Source of the DNA: Burkholderiales bacterium PBB1
Lineage (GTDB): Bacteria; Pseudomonadota; Gammaproteobacteria; Burkholderiales; Burkholderiaceae_C
DNA length: 64,000 nt
NCBI GenBank assembly: GCA_002255905.1
Contig: NKIN01000003.1
Span: 223,925-287,924, forward strand
Direction of reading: 5' to 3'
Shown here: one piece after another, positions 50,558 to 61,838 of the stretch
Position numbering within the stretch: position 1 is the stretch's first letter
Layout of the letters: every line of letters starts with the position of its first letter
The notes under the pieces: generated by a model
Database searches by the model: none
The model's input: the letters and a program-made list of their open reading frames with translations, nothing else
What the model was told of the DNA's origin: nothing
Made by a program: the position numbers and the translations under genes

Positions 50558-51589
50558 ATGTTCAGTTTTTTCAAGAAGAAGCCGCCTGTTGCACCCTTGG
50601 TGGCGCCTCAGGTCGCTGCGGCCACCCAAACAACTGCTGATGCGAGCCCGACACCGGCGCCCCTTGCCGAGCGCAAGAGCTGGCTGGACAAGCTGCGAGC
50701 CGGGTTGCGCAAGACGGGGTCCGGCATCGCGCAGGTGTTCTCCGGCACCCAGATCGACGAAGCCCTGTACGAAGACCTCGAATCGGCGCTGCTGATGGCA
50801 GACACCGGTGTCAAGGCCACCGAGTACCTGCTGGCCGACCTGAGGCGACGCGTCAAGGATGGCCGTGTCACCGAGCCTTCGGCCGTCAAGGCCCTGCTGG
50901 CCGATGCGGTCACCGACCTTCTGCAGCCGCTGCAGCGGCCGCTCACGGTGGGCGAGCACACACCCACCGTGATCATGGTCGTCGGCGTCAACGGCGCGGG
51001 CAAGACGACGAGCATCGGCAAGTTGACGCGTCATCTGGCCGAGAGCGGGCAGAAAGTGCTGCTGGCCGCTGCCGATACCTTCCGTGCGGCCGCGAAGGAG
51101 CAGCTTGCCGTCTGGGCGGGGCGCAACGGCGTCGAGATCGTCAGCCAGGAGGGTGGTGATCCGTCGTCGGTGACCTTCGATGCGGTGACCGCCGGCAAGG
51201 CGCGTGGCTGCGACGTGGTGATCGCCGACACCGCCGGTCGGCTGCCGACGCAACTGCACTTGATGGAAGAGCTGCGCAAGGTCAAACGCGTGATCGGCAA
51301 GGCACAGGCCGGCGCGCCGCACGAGGTCCTGCTGGTCGTCGATGGCAACACCGGGCAGAACGCGCTGGCCCAGGTGAAGGCCTTCGACGACACCTTGCAG
51401 CTGACCGGCCTGATCGTCACCAAGCTCGACGGCACCGCCAAGGGTGGCGTGCTCGCAGCCATCGCGCTGTGGGCGCGAGAACGAGGCGCCAGCGGGCCGG
51501 TGCCGGTCTATTTCATTGGTGTCGGCGAGCAGCTCGAAGACCTGGAAACCTTCGATGCACGAGAGTTCGCGACGGCCCTGCTGGGGTAA
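50558..51589 (+). CDS. ftsY: Signal recognition particle receptor FtsY
   Basis: The 343-residue SRP-GTPase receives ribosome-SRP complexes at the inner membrane. It has a short acidic/proline-rich N-terminal A region (about 45 residues), the N domain, and the G domain with GVNGAGKTTSIGKL, AADTFRAAAKEQL, DTAGRLPTQ and TKLDGTAKGG. It is convergent with ffh, the gene for its partner, only 24 bases away. Confidence 0.97.
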   Translation: MFSFFKKKPPVAPLVAPQVAAATQTTADASPTPAPLAERKSWLDKLRAGLRKTGSGIAQVFSGTQIDEALYEDLESALLMADTGVKATEYLLADLRRRVKDGRVTEPSAVKALLADAVTDLLQPLQRPLTVGEHTPTVIMVVGVNGAGKTTSIGKLTRHLAESGQKVLLAAADTFRAAAKEQLAVWAGRNGVEIVSQEGGDPSSVTFDAVTAGKARGCDVVIADTAGRLPTQLHLMEELRKVKRVIGKAQAGAPHEVLLVVDGNTGQNALAQVKAFDDTLQLTGLIVTKLDGTAKGGVLAAIALWARERGASGPVPVYFIGVGEQLEDLETFDAREFATALLG

Positions 51590-51613
51590 AAGCAGAAAGC
51601 CTCGTGCCCTCCG

Positions 51614-52975
51614 TCAGCGCATGCCGCCCATGCCCTTCATGCCGCCGAGCCGCTTCATCATCTTCATCATGCCGCCGCCGCGCATCTTCTTCATCATGTC
51701 GCGCATCTGCTCGAACTGGTTGAGCATGCGGTTGACGTCCTGCACCTGAACGCCAGCGCCGGCCGCCACGCGGCGCTTGCGGGTGGCCTTCAGCAGCTCG
51801 GGCTTGCGGCGCTCCAGGGGCGTCATCGAGCAGATGATGCCTTCCATGCGGCGCACGTCGCGCTCGGCCTTGTCCATGTCGACGTTGCCTGCCTTGGCGG
51901 TCATCTGCGACGGCAACTTGTCCATCAGCCCGGCCAGTCCGCCCATCTTCTTCATCTGCGAGATCTGCTGCAGGAAGTCGTTCAGATCGAACGCGTCGCC
52001 CGACTTCACCTTGTCGGCGAGCTTCTGCGCCGCAGCGATGTCCACGCCCTGCGTGACCTGCTCGACCAGCGCCACGATGTCGCCCATGCCCAGGATGCGC
52101 CCGGCGTGGCGCTCGGCGTCGAAGACTTCGAGCCCGTCGATCTTCTCGCTGACGCCGGCGAACTTGATCGGCGCGCCGGTGATCTGCCGCACCGACAGCG
52201 CCGCGCCGCCGCGCGAATCGCCGTCCATCTTGGTCAGCACGATGCCGGTCAGCGGCAGCGCCTCCTTGAACGCCTTCGCGGTGTTGATCGCGTCCTGGCC
52301 CTGCATCGCATCGACGACGAACAGTGTTTCGATCGGTTTCAGCGCCGCATGCAAGGCGCTGATCTCGGCCATCAGCGCTTCGTCGATCGCCAACCGGCCG
52401 GCGGTGTCGACCAGCAGCACATCGATGTAGTGCTTGCGCGCGTAGTCGAGCGCAGCATTCGCAATGTCGATCGGCTTGTCGGCGGCAGTGGATGGGAACC
52501 ACTCGGCGCCCGCCTGCTGCGTGACGGTCTTCAACTGCTCGATCGCGGCGGGCCGGTAGACGTCGGCCGACACCGTCAGCACCTTCTTCTTGCGCTTTTC
52601 GATCAGGTGCTTGGCGAGCTTGGCGGTCGTGGTCGTCTTGCCTGCGCCCTGCAGGCCGGCCATCAGGATGACCGCCGGTGGCTGCACCGTCAGGTTGATG
52701 TCGGAGACACCTTCGCCCATCGTCGAGGCGAGCTCGCGATTGACGATGCCGACCAGCGCCTGCCCCGGGTTGAGCGAGCCCACCACTTCGGTGCCGAGGG
52801 CCTTTTCCTTCACCCGCGCAATGAAGTCGCGCACCACGGGCAGCGCCACGTCGGCTTCGAGCAGCGCCATGCGCACTTCGCGCAGCATCTCCTGCACATT
52901 CGATTCGGTGATGCGTGCCTGGCCGCGCATCGTCTTGACGGCGCGACTCAGGCGATCGGTGAGGGTGGAAGCCAT
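51614..52975 (-). CDS. ffh: Signal recognition particle protein Ffh
   Basis: The 453-residue protein binds 4.5S RNA and signal sequences. The NG domain has GLQGAGKTTTTAKLA, DTAGRLAID and TKMDGDSRGG. The M domain is methionine- and glycine-rich, ending with MMKKMRGGGMM and GGMKGMGGMR. It is divergent from the CcsA-like gene. Confidence 0.98.
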   Translation of the reverse strand: MASTLTDRLSRAVKTMRGQARITESNVQEMLREVRMALLEADVALPVVRDFIARVKEKALGTEVVGSLNPGQALVGIVNRELASTMGEGVSDINLTVQPPAVILMAGLQGAGKTTTTAKLAKHLIEKRKKKVLTVSADVYRPAAIEQLKTVTQQAGAEWFPSTAADKPIDIANAALDYARKHYIDVLLVDTAGRLAIDEALMAEISALHAALKPIETLFVVDAMQGQDAINTAKAFKEALPLTGIVLTKMDGDSRGGAALSVRQITGAPIKFAGVSEKIDGLEVFDAERHAGRILGMGDIVALVEQVTQGVDIAAAQKLADKVKSGDAFDLNDFLQQISQMKKMGGLAGLMDKLPSQMTAKAGNVDMDKAERDVRRMEGIICSMTPLERRKPELLKATRKRRVAAGAGVQVQDVNRMLNQFEQMRDMMKKMRGGGMMKMMKRLGGMKGMGGMR

Positions 52976-53051
52976 GGTCGAGGAGGCGCTGCCGTGCGGG
53001 CTCGGCGCGAAAGTACACTTTGAAGATGAGTCTATCTTCGAAGGCCTTGCG

Positions 53052-53906
53052 ATGATTCCGGCATCGTTCCCCGCGCTGCTGGCCTTGGTCAGCCTGATGG
53101 CCTTGCTGGCCTACGGTCGTGCGGCCACGGTGCCGGAGAGCGCGCCCGGTGGGCTGCGCATGTATCTGCTGACCGGGTGGCTGCTGCACGCGGTGGCGAT
53201 CCTGATCGACACCTCGGGCATCGGCACCGGCATCGTCGGTGCACGTTTCGGCTTTGCACCCGCCTTGTCGGTGACGCTGTGGTTGGTGATCACGGTCTAC
53301 GTCGTCGAGAGTCGCTTTCTGCCCATCCGCGGTGTGCGGCGAACCCTGGCCTTGCTGGGAGCGTTCGCCGTGGTGCTCGCCCTGAGCTTTCCAGGTCAGC
53401 TGCGGCCCCATGCGGGCTCACCGTGGGCGCCCATCCACTGGGTGCTTGGCATCGCCTCGTATGGGCTGTTCGGAGCTGCGGTGCTGCACGCAGCGATGAT
53501 GAACCGCGCCGATCGGCAGATGCGACAGAACTTGCAGCCAGGGCGCCTTGCCATCGCAGAAGGGCCTGATGCGCCGCCTGCCGGCGGGCCACCGATGGGC
53601 CTGCCGCTGATGCGCCTGGAGCGACTGACCTTCCGTTTCGTCTCCGCCGGGTTCGTGGTGCTGTCGCTGGCGATTTTTCTAGGCTGGCTGTTTGCCAATC
53701 CCTGGCGCTGGGATCACAAGGTGGTGTTTTCGGTGTCGGGCTGGCTGGTTTATGCCGGGTTGCTGGCGGGCCGCAAGCGCTTTGGCTGGCGCGGACCCCA
53801 GGCCACACGCTGGGTCTACGTGGGGGCGGCACTGCTGCTGCTGGCCTATGTCGGCTCGCACTTCGTGGCGGAGGTCTTGCTGAACCGGCCGCCCGAGGTG
53901 CCGTGA
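53052..53906 (+). CDS. CcsA/YpjD-family cytochrome c assembly-like membrane protein
   Basis: The 284-residue protein has about eight hydrophobic helices and belongs to the CcsA/CcmC-related family called YpjD. Histidines occur in WLLHAVAIL, WAPIHWVLG, AAVLHAAM and VGSHFVAEVL, possible heme ligands. The tryptophan-rich CcmC signature is not complete, so a classical cytochrome c maturation role is unproven. The ATG at 53052 lies in a frame open much further upstream over ffh. Position between ffh and pilS is common in this order. Confidence 0.85.
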   Translation: MIPASFPALLALVSLMALLAYGRAATVPESAPGGLRMYLLTGWLLHAVAILIDTSGIGTGIVGARFGFAPALSVTLWLVITVYVVESRFLPIRGVRRTLALLGAFAVVLALSFPGQLRPHAGSPWAPIHWVLGIASYGLFGAAVLHAAMMNRADRQMRQNLQPGRLAIAEGPDAPPAGGPPMGLPLMRLERLTFRFVSAGFVVLSLAIFLGWLFANPWRWDHKVVFSVSGWLVYAGLLAGRKRFGWRGPQATRWVYVGAALLLLAYVGSHFVAEVLLNRPPEVP

Positions 53907-53922
53907 CCGAGATGGCTGGGCG

Positions 53923-54180
53923 ATGAAATTCTTTCTGCTGTTGGCGCTGGTGTTCGTGGCGGTGTGGTTGTTCCGTGGCAGTCGGCGGCGTGACCTTCCC
54001 GGTGCGCCGCCGCCGACACCCGGCACGCCGAAAGCCGACGGTCAGGCGGCCAGGGAAAGCGTCGTCGCCTGCCTGCACTGCGGCTTGCATCTGCCGCAAA
54101 GCGAGGCCACCTCGGGCGAGGCCGGCTGGTTCTGCGGCGACGCCCATCGCCTCGCCCACGACCGCGTACAGCCGCGCTGA
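53923..54180 (+). CDS. PP0621-family protein
   Basis: The 85-residue protein has one N-terminal membrane segment (MKFFLLLALVFVAVWLF), a proline-rich linker and a small cysteine/histidine-rich end (CLHCGLHLP, GWFCGDAHRLAH) that could bind zinc. This matches the PP0621 family, which lies before pilS in many Betaproteobacteria. Its function is unknown. It starts 16 bases after the CcsA-like gene and ends 11 bases before pilS. Confidence 0.85.
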   Translation: MKFFLLLALVFVAVWLFRGSRRRDLPGAPPPTPGTPKADGQAARESVVACLHCGLHLPQSEATSGEAGWFCGDAHRLAHDRVQPR

Positions 54181-54191
54181 ATCTCGTCGCG

Positions 54192-56096
54192 ATGGTCGAC
54201 GCTGCCCGGCCACCGTTCGAACGTCGCAAGACCGATCGCCGCCGGCGCGCCCGTGGAACACGCGCTGACGAGTCATGGTTCGGCGCGTTCTCTGCGGACC
54301 CCGACTCGCTGACCTCGGGCGACGGTCTCCGGGATGATGGGCGCGACGACGCGACGCGTCACGCCGAGGTCGACTCGGCGCTGGAGGCGAGGTTGCTGTC
54401 GCAGGCAGGGCTGTCGGGCCGTGCGAGCGATGTCTCGGCGTTTCATCGCATCTATCGCGCCTTCCTGAGCGCGCGCGCTGCGCTCGGCGTGGCGCTGGTC
54501 GCGACGCTGGCTGCGGCGGGGTTGTTCGGTGCGCGTCCCAGTGGGGTCGTGGCGTGGATCGGTGTCTCGTATGCCGTCTTGGCGATCGGCCTGTGGTTGT
54601 GGCCAGGCACCGGCGTGGCCGACGAGCACGCCGAGTCGCCGCGGCTCGGGCGCTTGACGTGGCTGGCCTGCATCGGTGTGGACATCATCTGCTTCGCCGC
54701 CCTGCATGTGCTGACGCCGTCCGGCGGGCTGAACTTCGCTGCGCTGCTGGTGCTGCCGGTGCTGACGGCCGGCGTGCTGACGCGGCGTCTGCAGGCGCTG
54801 GCCACCGCCGCCGGTGTGGCCTTGTTGCTGCTCGGCAATGCGTGGTTGGGCGTGATGGCTGGCGGTGACGCTGCCAACCTGATGACGCAGGCGGGTCTGG
54901 CAGGCAGTGGCTTGTTTGTCATCACGGTGTTGGCCGGCGAACTCGCCAGCCGCCTTGCCCGCGAGGAACTCACCGCTCGCGACAGCATGGAACTGGCGCG
55001 GCAACAGGTGCAGCTGAACCGCCTCGTCATCGAAGAAATGCAGGATGGTGTGCTGGTGGTGGACCGGGCCGGTCGGGTGCGCGCGGCCAATCCGGCAGCA
55101 CGGCGATTGCTGGTGCGCCGCGGGCTCGGTCGTCCGGCGCCGTTTCAGCTGCGCGGGGTGCCAGCGTGGGAGCAACTGGTGACGACGGTTGAGCGTGGTT
55201 TCCATGAAGCCGTCTGGCCCGAGGCGGGCCGTGACGTGATGCTGCAGTTCGAGCAGGGCACCACCCGCACGCTGCGTGTTCGCATCCGCTTCACCCGTGG
55301 CGCTGACGAACCCTCGGCCGAAGAGCTGTGCGTGTTGCTGCTCGAGGACGTGCGCAGCATGCAGGCCCGCACGCGCCAGGAGAAGCTCGCTGCGATGGGC
55401 CGAGTGTCGGCGGGCATCGCGCATGAAATCCGCAACCCGCTGGCTGCGATCGCCCAGGCCAACGGCCTGCTGGCTGAAGACGCCACCACGCCGAGTCAGC
55501 AGCAGCTCACCCGCATGGTCGCCGACAACGTCAAGCGACTGACGCGCATCGTCGAGGACGTGATGGAGGTGGCACCTGGCACGGTGATCGACGCCGGTGT
55601 CATCGATGCCACGGCGGAGGTGGGTGCGATCTGCAGCGACTGGGCACGCGCCGCCGGGCTGGAACTGGGAGACAACAGCCAGTTCAAGGTCGAGCTGCCC
55701 GCGGAGCCCCTGGGCGTCACTTTCGATGTCGAGCATCTGCGGCGGGTGATGATCAACCTGCTCGACAACGCGCGGCGCCACGCCACTGCGGCGCCAGGCG
55801 CGGTGCGCGTGAGGCTGCTGGCGCTGGACGAGGCCACGGTCCAGCTCAGCATCAGCAGCGACGGCCCGACCATCCCCGACGATGTCGAGCGCTACCTGTT
55901 CGAGCCGTTCTTCTCGACACGCAGCCGGGGCACGGGCCTGGGCCTGTATATTTGTCGGCAGCTGTGCGAGCAGTACGGTGCCAGCATCGACTACCGGCTG
56001 CGGCCCGTGACCGAGGCGAACCGAAACGATTTCGTCGTCAACATGCGGCGTCGCAACGGGGTCCCTGCGGAGACTGGACTGCAGTTCCCGAAGTGA
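54192..56096 (+). CDS. pilS: Membrane sensor histidine kinase PilS
   Basis: The 634-residue kinase has a charged N-terminus, six hydrophobic helices (about 95-265), a PAS-like segment with VIEEMQDGVLVVDRAGRVRAAN, the phosphoacceptor box GIAHEIRNPLAAIA near 410, and a HATPase domain with GTGLGLYICRQL. It phosphorylates PilR, encoded 28 bases downstream, and thereby controls pilin transcription. No strong ribosome binding site marks the start at 54192; an internal start is possible. Confidence 0.92.
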   Translation: MVDAARPPFERRKTDRRRRARGTRADESWFGAFSADPDSLTSGDGLRDDGRDDATRHAEVDSALEARLLSQAGLSGRASDVSAFHRIYRAFLSARAALGVALVATLAAAGLFGARPSGVVAWIGVSYAVLAIGLWLWPGTGVADEHAESPRLGRLTWLACIGVDIICFAALHVLTPSGGLNFAALLVLPVLTAGVLTRRLQALATAAGVALLLLGNAWLGVMAGGDAANLMTQAGLAGSGLFVITVLAGELASRLAREELTARDSMELARQQVQLNRLVIEEMQDGVLVVDRAGRVRAANPAARRLLVRRGLGRPAPFQLRGVPAWEQLVTTVERGFHEAVWPEAGRDVMLQFEQGTTRTLRVRIRFTRGADEPSAEELCVLLLEDVRSMQARTRQEKLAAMGRVSAGIAHEIRNPLAAIAQANGLLAEDATTPSQQQLTRMVADNVKRLTRIVEDVMEVAPGTVIDAGVIDATAEVGAICSDWARAAGLELGDNSQFKVELPAEPLGVTFDVEHLRRVMINLLDNARRHATAAPGAVRVRLLALDEATVQLSISSDGPTIPDDVERYLFEPFFSTRSRGTGLGLYICRQLCEQYGASIDYRLRPVTEANRNDFVVNMRRRNGVPAETGLQFPK

Positions 56097-56124
56097 TGTG
56101 ACGAAGCCCTGACCCGTTCCCGCC

Positions 56125-57706
<1,582 letters not shown>

Positions 57707-57729
<23 letters not shown>

Positions 57730-58312
57730 GATCGCGGGCGACTGGCAGCGAGGCTGGTGGGCGCGCGCGCGGCATTGCCCGTCGCCGAACTTCGGGCCGC
57801 GGCCTGAGGGTTGCGAGGTCAGCCTGGCCTTGATCCATTCGATCAGCCTGCCGCCAGGCATCTACGGCGGCGCGGAGGTCGAGCAGTTCTTCCTCAATCA
57901 GCTGGACGTGTCTGCGCACCCGTATTTCGATGCGCTGCGCGGCATGCGGGTGTCGGCCCACTTCTTCATCCGCCGCGACGGCGAATGTGTGCAGTTCGTG
58001 TCCTGCCGCGAGCGCGCCTGGCATGCCGGTCTGTCGCAGTGGCGCGGGCGCACCAACTGCAATGATTTTTCGATCGGCATCGAGCTCGAGGGGTTGGAAG
58101 GTGAGCGGTTCGAGACGGCGCAGTACGCGCGATTGGGTGAGTTGTTGAAAGCCCTCGATCAAGACGGCCGACGCCTCGATGTGGCAGGCCATCAGCATGT
58201 GTCGGTCGGACGCAAGGCCGACCCGGGCCTGGGCTTCGATTGGGCCTGGCTGATGGCTGACCTGGGTTGGCCCGCACAGTGTTTTCCCGAGGAGCTGGTG
58301 GCGTCGTCGTGA
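57707..58312 (+). CDS. ampD: 1,6-anhydro-N-acetylmuramyl-L-alanine amidase AmpD
   Basis: The 201-residue cytoplasmic amidase recycles peptidoglycan fragments. Zinc ligands can be placed at H44 (LIHSISLPPG), H162 (AGHQHVSVG) and D172 (KADPG), with the E126 region GIELEG, matching the H34/H154/D164 spacing of Citrobacter AmpD. The start overlaps pilR by 23 bases. Loss of AmpD in other bacteria derepresses ampC; no ampC is seen here. Confidence 0.95.
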
Positions 58313-58552
58313 GGGCCTCGAGGCGTGGACAGCACCTGCCGAGCTGGCACTGCCGTGCCGCGGGTTTGCCGTCCAAGCATCGGCGCGCCATGGCGCTCGG
58401 GATCGGCCGGAAAATCAATGCACACGCGGTCGCGCGGCGGGCGTTGCAGTCCCCAGGCGGCTCCACGTGCCACCCGCGCTGCCGCCGCCGCGCGGAGACC
58501 CGCGCCGGAGGGCGGGCCAACGCAGATCGGGCAATGTCAAAATCATGGCTGG

Positions 58553-58599
58553 ACGCTAGCGGTAGCGCTTGAAGCTGTCCCAGACCCCAGATATAGTGT
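58553..58599 (+). promoter_or_regulatory. Pair of NrdR boxes upstream of nrdAB
   Basis: Box 2 (58584-58599, ACCCCAGATATAGTGT) matches the palindromic NrdR box ACACTATATATAGTGT at 13 of 16 positions. Box 1 (58553-58568) is weaker, at 9 of 16, but is itself an inverted repeat (CGCTA/TAGCG). The two start exactly 31 bases apart, three helical turns, the spacing known for NrdR box pairs. They overlap the promoter, so NrdR should repress nrdAB. Confidence 0.75.
58569..58597 (+). promoter_or_regulatory. Sigma-70 promoter of nrdA
   Basis: TTGAAG (58569-58574) and TATAGT (58592-58597) are 17 bases apart, a good -35/-10 pair. The -10 lies inside NrdR box 2 and the -35 directly follows box 1, which fits repressor control. 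Confidence 0.7.
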
Positions 58600-58813
58600 C
58601 TCGATGCGAAACGCATTTCCTTTCAAGCGCTCATGATTTGCGCTTGTCTGCCACTCGCAAGCGGGCTGGGCTCAACCTCGGAGCTGTCCGAGCGACGAAG
58701 ACCACCGCACCGCATCACACGCTGACCCCTGCGCCGCTTCGTAGGCCCAGGCATTGGCCTACACACCAACCACAAGCGCGGCAACGATCTCTCACGCACA
58801 CCAAAGGCTGACC

Positions 58814-61720
58814 ATGCAAGCACTCCACATTGCCCCTCGAGCCACCGCCTACGCCGCCGACGCACCGGCCACGCCGACCGCAGCACCCACCTCCGCTTAC
58901 GAGGCTTTTCACATCATTCGTCGCAATGGTGCGGTGGTGCCTTTCGAGCCCAACAAGATCGCCGTCGCGCTGATGAAGGCCTTTCTCGCGGTCCATGGCA
59001 CCCAGGGCGCTGCCTCGGCCAGCGTGCGCGAGACGGTCGATGGCCTGACCGAATCGGTGGTGCGCGCGTTGCTGCGCTCGCGCCCGGGCGGCGGCACCTT
59101 CCACATCGAGGACATCCAGGACCAGGTCGAGCTCGGCCTGATGCGTGGCGGGCACCACGAGGTGGCGCGTGCCTACGTGCTGTACCGCGAGCGGCGGGCG
59201 CAGGAGCGCGCCAAGCAGTCCCAACCCGTCGCGGTGAGCGAGTCTACGCTGACGGTGCTCGATGGCGGTCAGCGTGTGCCGCTGGAGTCGATCCATCTGC
59301 AGGCCATCGTACAAGCGGCCTGCGAAGGCCTGGGCGCCGATGTCCGTGCCGAGCCCATCCTCGCTGAAACCCGCCGCAATCTGTACGACGGCGTACCGAT
59401 CGCAGAGGTGCACAAGGCGTCGATCCTGGCGGCCCGCACGCTGATCGAGAAAGACCCGGGCTACACCCGCGCCACTGCGCGCCTGCTGCTGCACACCATC
59501 CGCCGCGAGATCCTGGGCGAAGAAGTGCTGCAAGCCGACATGCACACCCGCTATGCCGAGTACTTCGGCGGCTACATCAAGAAGGGCGTGCAGGCCGAGC
59601 TGCTGGACGACAAGCTGCTGCAGTTCGATCTGGCGCGTCTGGGCGCAGCGCTGAAAGCCGAGCGCGACATGCAGTTCGACTACCTCGGCCTGCAGACGCT
59701 GTACGACCGCTATTTCCTGCACATCGATGATGTCCGCATCGAGATGCCGCAAGCCTTCTTCATGCGCGTGGCGATGGGTCTGGCCCTGGGTGAGATCGAT
59801 CGCGAGGCCCGTGCCATCGAGTTCTACGAAGTGCTCTCCAGCTTCGATTTCATGAGCAGCACGCCCACGCTGTTCAACGCCGGCACGCGCCGCTCGCAGC
59901 TCTCCAGTTGCTACCTGACCACCGTGGCCGACGACCTCGACGGCATCTACGAGGCACTGAAGGAGAACGCGCTGCTGAGCAAGTTCGCCGGCGGCCTGGG
60001 CAACGATTGGACCAATGTGCGCGCCCTTGGCAGCCACATCAAGGGCACCAACGGCAAGAGCCAGGGCGTGGTGCCGTTCCTGAAGGTGGTCAACGACACC
60101 GCGGTGGCCGTCAACCAGGGCGGCAAGCGCAAGGGTGCGGTGTGCGCCTACCTGGAAACCTGGCACCTCGACATCGAGGAGTTCCTCGAGCTGCGCAAGA
60201 ACACCGGTGATGACCGCCGGCGCACGCACGACATGAACACCGCCAACTGGATCCCTGACCTGTTCATGCGCCGTGTGGTCGAAGGCGGGCAGTGGACCTT
60301 GTTCAGCCCCAGCACCTGCCCCGACCTGCACGACAAGTTCGGCAAGGCCTTCGAGCAGGCCTACACCGCCTACGAAGCCAAGGTCGACAGCGGCGACATC
60401 AAGTTGTTCAAGCGCATGCCGGCCAGGGACCTGTGGCGCAAGATGCTGTCGATGCTGTTCGAGACCGGGCACCCCTGGATCACCTTCAAGGACGCCTGCA
60501 ACGTGCGCTCACCGCAGCAGCATGTCGGCGTGGTGCATTCAAGCAACCTGTGCACCGAGATCACGCTCAACACCAGCGAGACCGAGATCGCGGTGTGCAA
60601 CCTGGGTTCGGTGAACCTGGTGCACCACCTGACCGACGGTCCGAACGGCAAGCAGATCGACCATGCCAAGCTGAAGCGCACCGTGTCCACCGCGATGCGC
60701 ATGCTCGACAACGTGATCGACATCAACTACTACGCGGTGAAGAAGGCGCGCGACTCCAACCTGCGCCATCGTCCGGTGGGGCTGGGCATCATGGGCTTCC
60801 AGGACGCACTGCATGAATTGCGCGTGCCTTACGCGTCCCAGGCCGCCGTCGATTTCGCCGACCGTTCGATGGAAGCCGTGTGCTACCACGCCTACTGGGC
60901 GTCGACCGAACTGGCCGCCGAGCGTGGTCGCTACTCCAGCTACCGCGGCTCGTTGTGGGACCGTGGCATCCTGCCACTCGACTCGCTGGACCTGCTGGCG
61001 AATGCCCGCGGCGACGCGGCGTATGTCAATGTCGACCGCAGCAGCACGCTCGACTGGAACGCGCTTCGCGGCCGCATCGCCGAGCACGGCATGCGCAACT
61101 CCAATTGCGTGGCGATCGCACCAACGGCCACCATCTCCAACATCATCGGCGTCAGCGCCTCGATCGAGCCTTCGTTTGGCAACCTGTCGGTCAAGAACAA
61201 CCTCTCGGGCGACTTCACTGTGCTCAACGAGTACCTGGTGCGTGACCTGAAGCAACTCGGCCTCTGGGACGATGTGATGGTGATGGACCTGAAGCACTTT
61301 GAGGGTTCGCTGCGTCGCATCGACCGGGTGCCCGAGGACCTGAAGCAGCTGTATGCGACTGCCTTCGAGATCGACACCGAGTGGCTGGTCGAAGCCGCAG
61401 CGCGTCGCCAGAAATGGATCGATCAGGCCCAGTCGCTGAACATCTACATGGCTGGCGCGTCGGGCAAGAAGCTCGATGAAACCTACAAGCTGGCGTGGTT
61501 GCGCGGCCTGAAGACCACCTACTACCTGCGTACGCTGGGCGCCACGCACGCCGAGAAGTCGACGATCAAGGCCGGACAGCTCAATGCGGTGAGCAGTGGC
61601 GCATCGGGTTCTGCGCAGGCCGCTGCTGCGATCCAGCAGGCCCAGGCATCGAGCGCTGATGCGGCCACCGACATCAAGTACTGCGCGATCGACAACCCCG
61701 ACTGTGAGGCGTGCCAGTGA
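58814..61720 (+). CDS. nrdA: Class Ia ribonucleotide reductase, alpha subunit with two ATP-cones
   Basis: The 968-residue catalytic subunit reduces ribonucleoside diphosphates. It is about 200 residues longer than E. coli NrdA. An extra N-terminal ATP-cone (about 30-120, FHIIRRNGAVVPFEPNKIAVAL) precedes the E. coli-like cone (about 140-220, VPLESIHLQAIV and LYDGVPIAEVHKASI), a layout known from Pseudomonas aeruginosa. Active-site residues are in SSNLCTEI, and the C-terminal shuttle cysteines in NPDCEACQ. The ATG at 58814 has AAAGG upstream. nrdB follows after 182 bases. Confidence 0.95.
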   Translation: MQALHIAPRATAYAADAPATPTAAPTSAYEAFHIIRRNGAVVPFEPNKIAVALMKAFLAVHGTQGAASASVRETVDGLTESVVRALLRSRPGGGTFHIEDIQDQVELGLMRGGHHEVARAYVLYRERRAQERAKQSQPVAVSESTLTVLDGGQRVPLESIHLQAIVQAACEGLGADVRAEPILAETRRNLYDGVPIAEVHKASILAARTLIEKDPGYTRATARLLLHTIRREILGEEVLQADMHTRYAEYFGGYIKKGVQAELLDDKLLQFDLARLGAALKAERDMQFDYLGLQTLYDRYFLHIDDVRIEMPQAFFMRVAMGLALGEIDREARAIEFYEVLSSFDFMSSTPTLFNAGTRRSQLSSCYLTTVADDLDGIYEALKENALLSKFAGGLGNDWTNVRALGSHIKGTNGKSQGVVPFLKVVNDTAVAVNQGGKRKGAVCAYLETWHLDIEEFLELRKNTGDDRRRTHDMNTANWIPDLFMRRVVEGGQWTLFSPSTCPDLHDKFGKAFEQAYTAYEAKVDSGDIKLFKRMPARDLWRKMLSMLFETGHPWITFKDACNVRSPQQHVGVVHSSNLCTEITLNTSETEIAVCNLGSVNLVHHLTDGPNGKQIDHAKLKRTVSTAMRMLDNVIDINYYAVKKARDSNLRHRPVGLGIMGFQDALHELRVPYASQAAVDFADRSMEAVCYHAYWASTELAAERGRYSSYRGSLWDRGILPLDSLDLLANARGDAAYVNVDRSSTLDWNALRGRIAEHGMRNSNCVAIAPTATISNIIGVSASIEPSFGNLSVKNNLSGDFTVLNEYLVRDLKQLGLWDDVMVMDLKHFEGSLRRIDRVPEDLKQLYATAFEIDTEWLVEAAARRQKWIDQAQSLNIYMAGASGKKLDETYKLAWLRGLKTTYYLRTLGATHAEKSTIKAGQLNAVSSGASGSAQAAAAIQQAQASSADAATDIKYCAIDNPDCEACQ

Positions 61721-61796
61721 CGCGATCGGCACACGCGGCGATCGCTCCTGCGCACTTCGGCACGCGAAGGCGGGAGCGCTTGCCGAATGAATGAGC

Positions 61797-61838
61797 GACG
61801 CAGCCGCGCAACAGAGTAGTTCTGTGCGCGGCTTCGTC
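61797..61838 (+). terminator. Hairpin between nrdA and nrdB
   Basis: A long stem (outer GACG/CGTC, inner AGCCGCGC with a bulged A and ACAGA against TCTGT and GCGCGGCT) closes a 5-base loop. A run of seven T (61856-61862) follows only after 17 bases, so termination may be weak. A second, shorter hairpin with arms CGCTCC/GGAGCG precedes it. It may tune the nrdA:nrdB ratio. Confidence 0.6.

Larger units (their letters stand above)
58313..58813. other. nrdA leader region
   Basis: No gene is seen in these 501 bases; the frames present have no ribosome binding site or conserved motif. The first 240 bases are very GC-rich. NrdR boxes and a sigma-70 promoter occupy 58553-58599, leaving a leader of about 210 bases before nrdA. 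A small hairpin ATGCG-AAA-CGCAT lies just after the promoter. Confidence 0.6.

Noticed and set aside
58267..58572. Open frame between ampD and nrdA
   Set aside because: It overlaps ampD, has no ribosome binding site, and its arginine-rich translation looks like non-coding GC-rich DNA.
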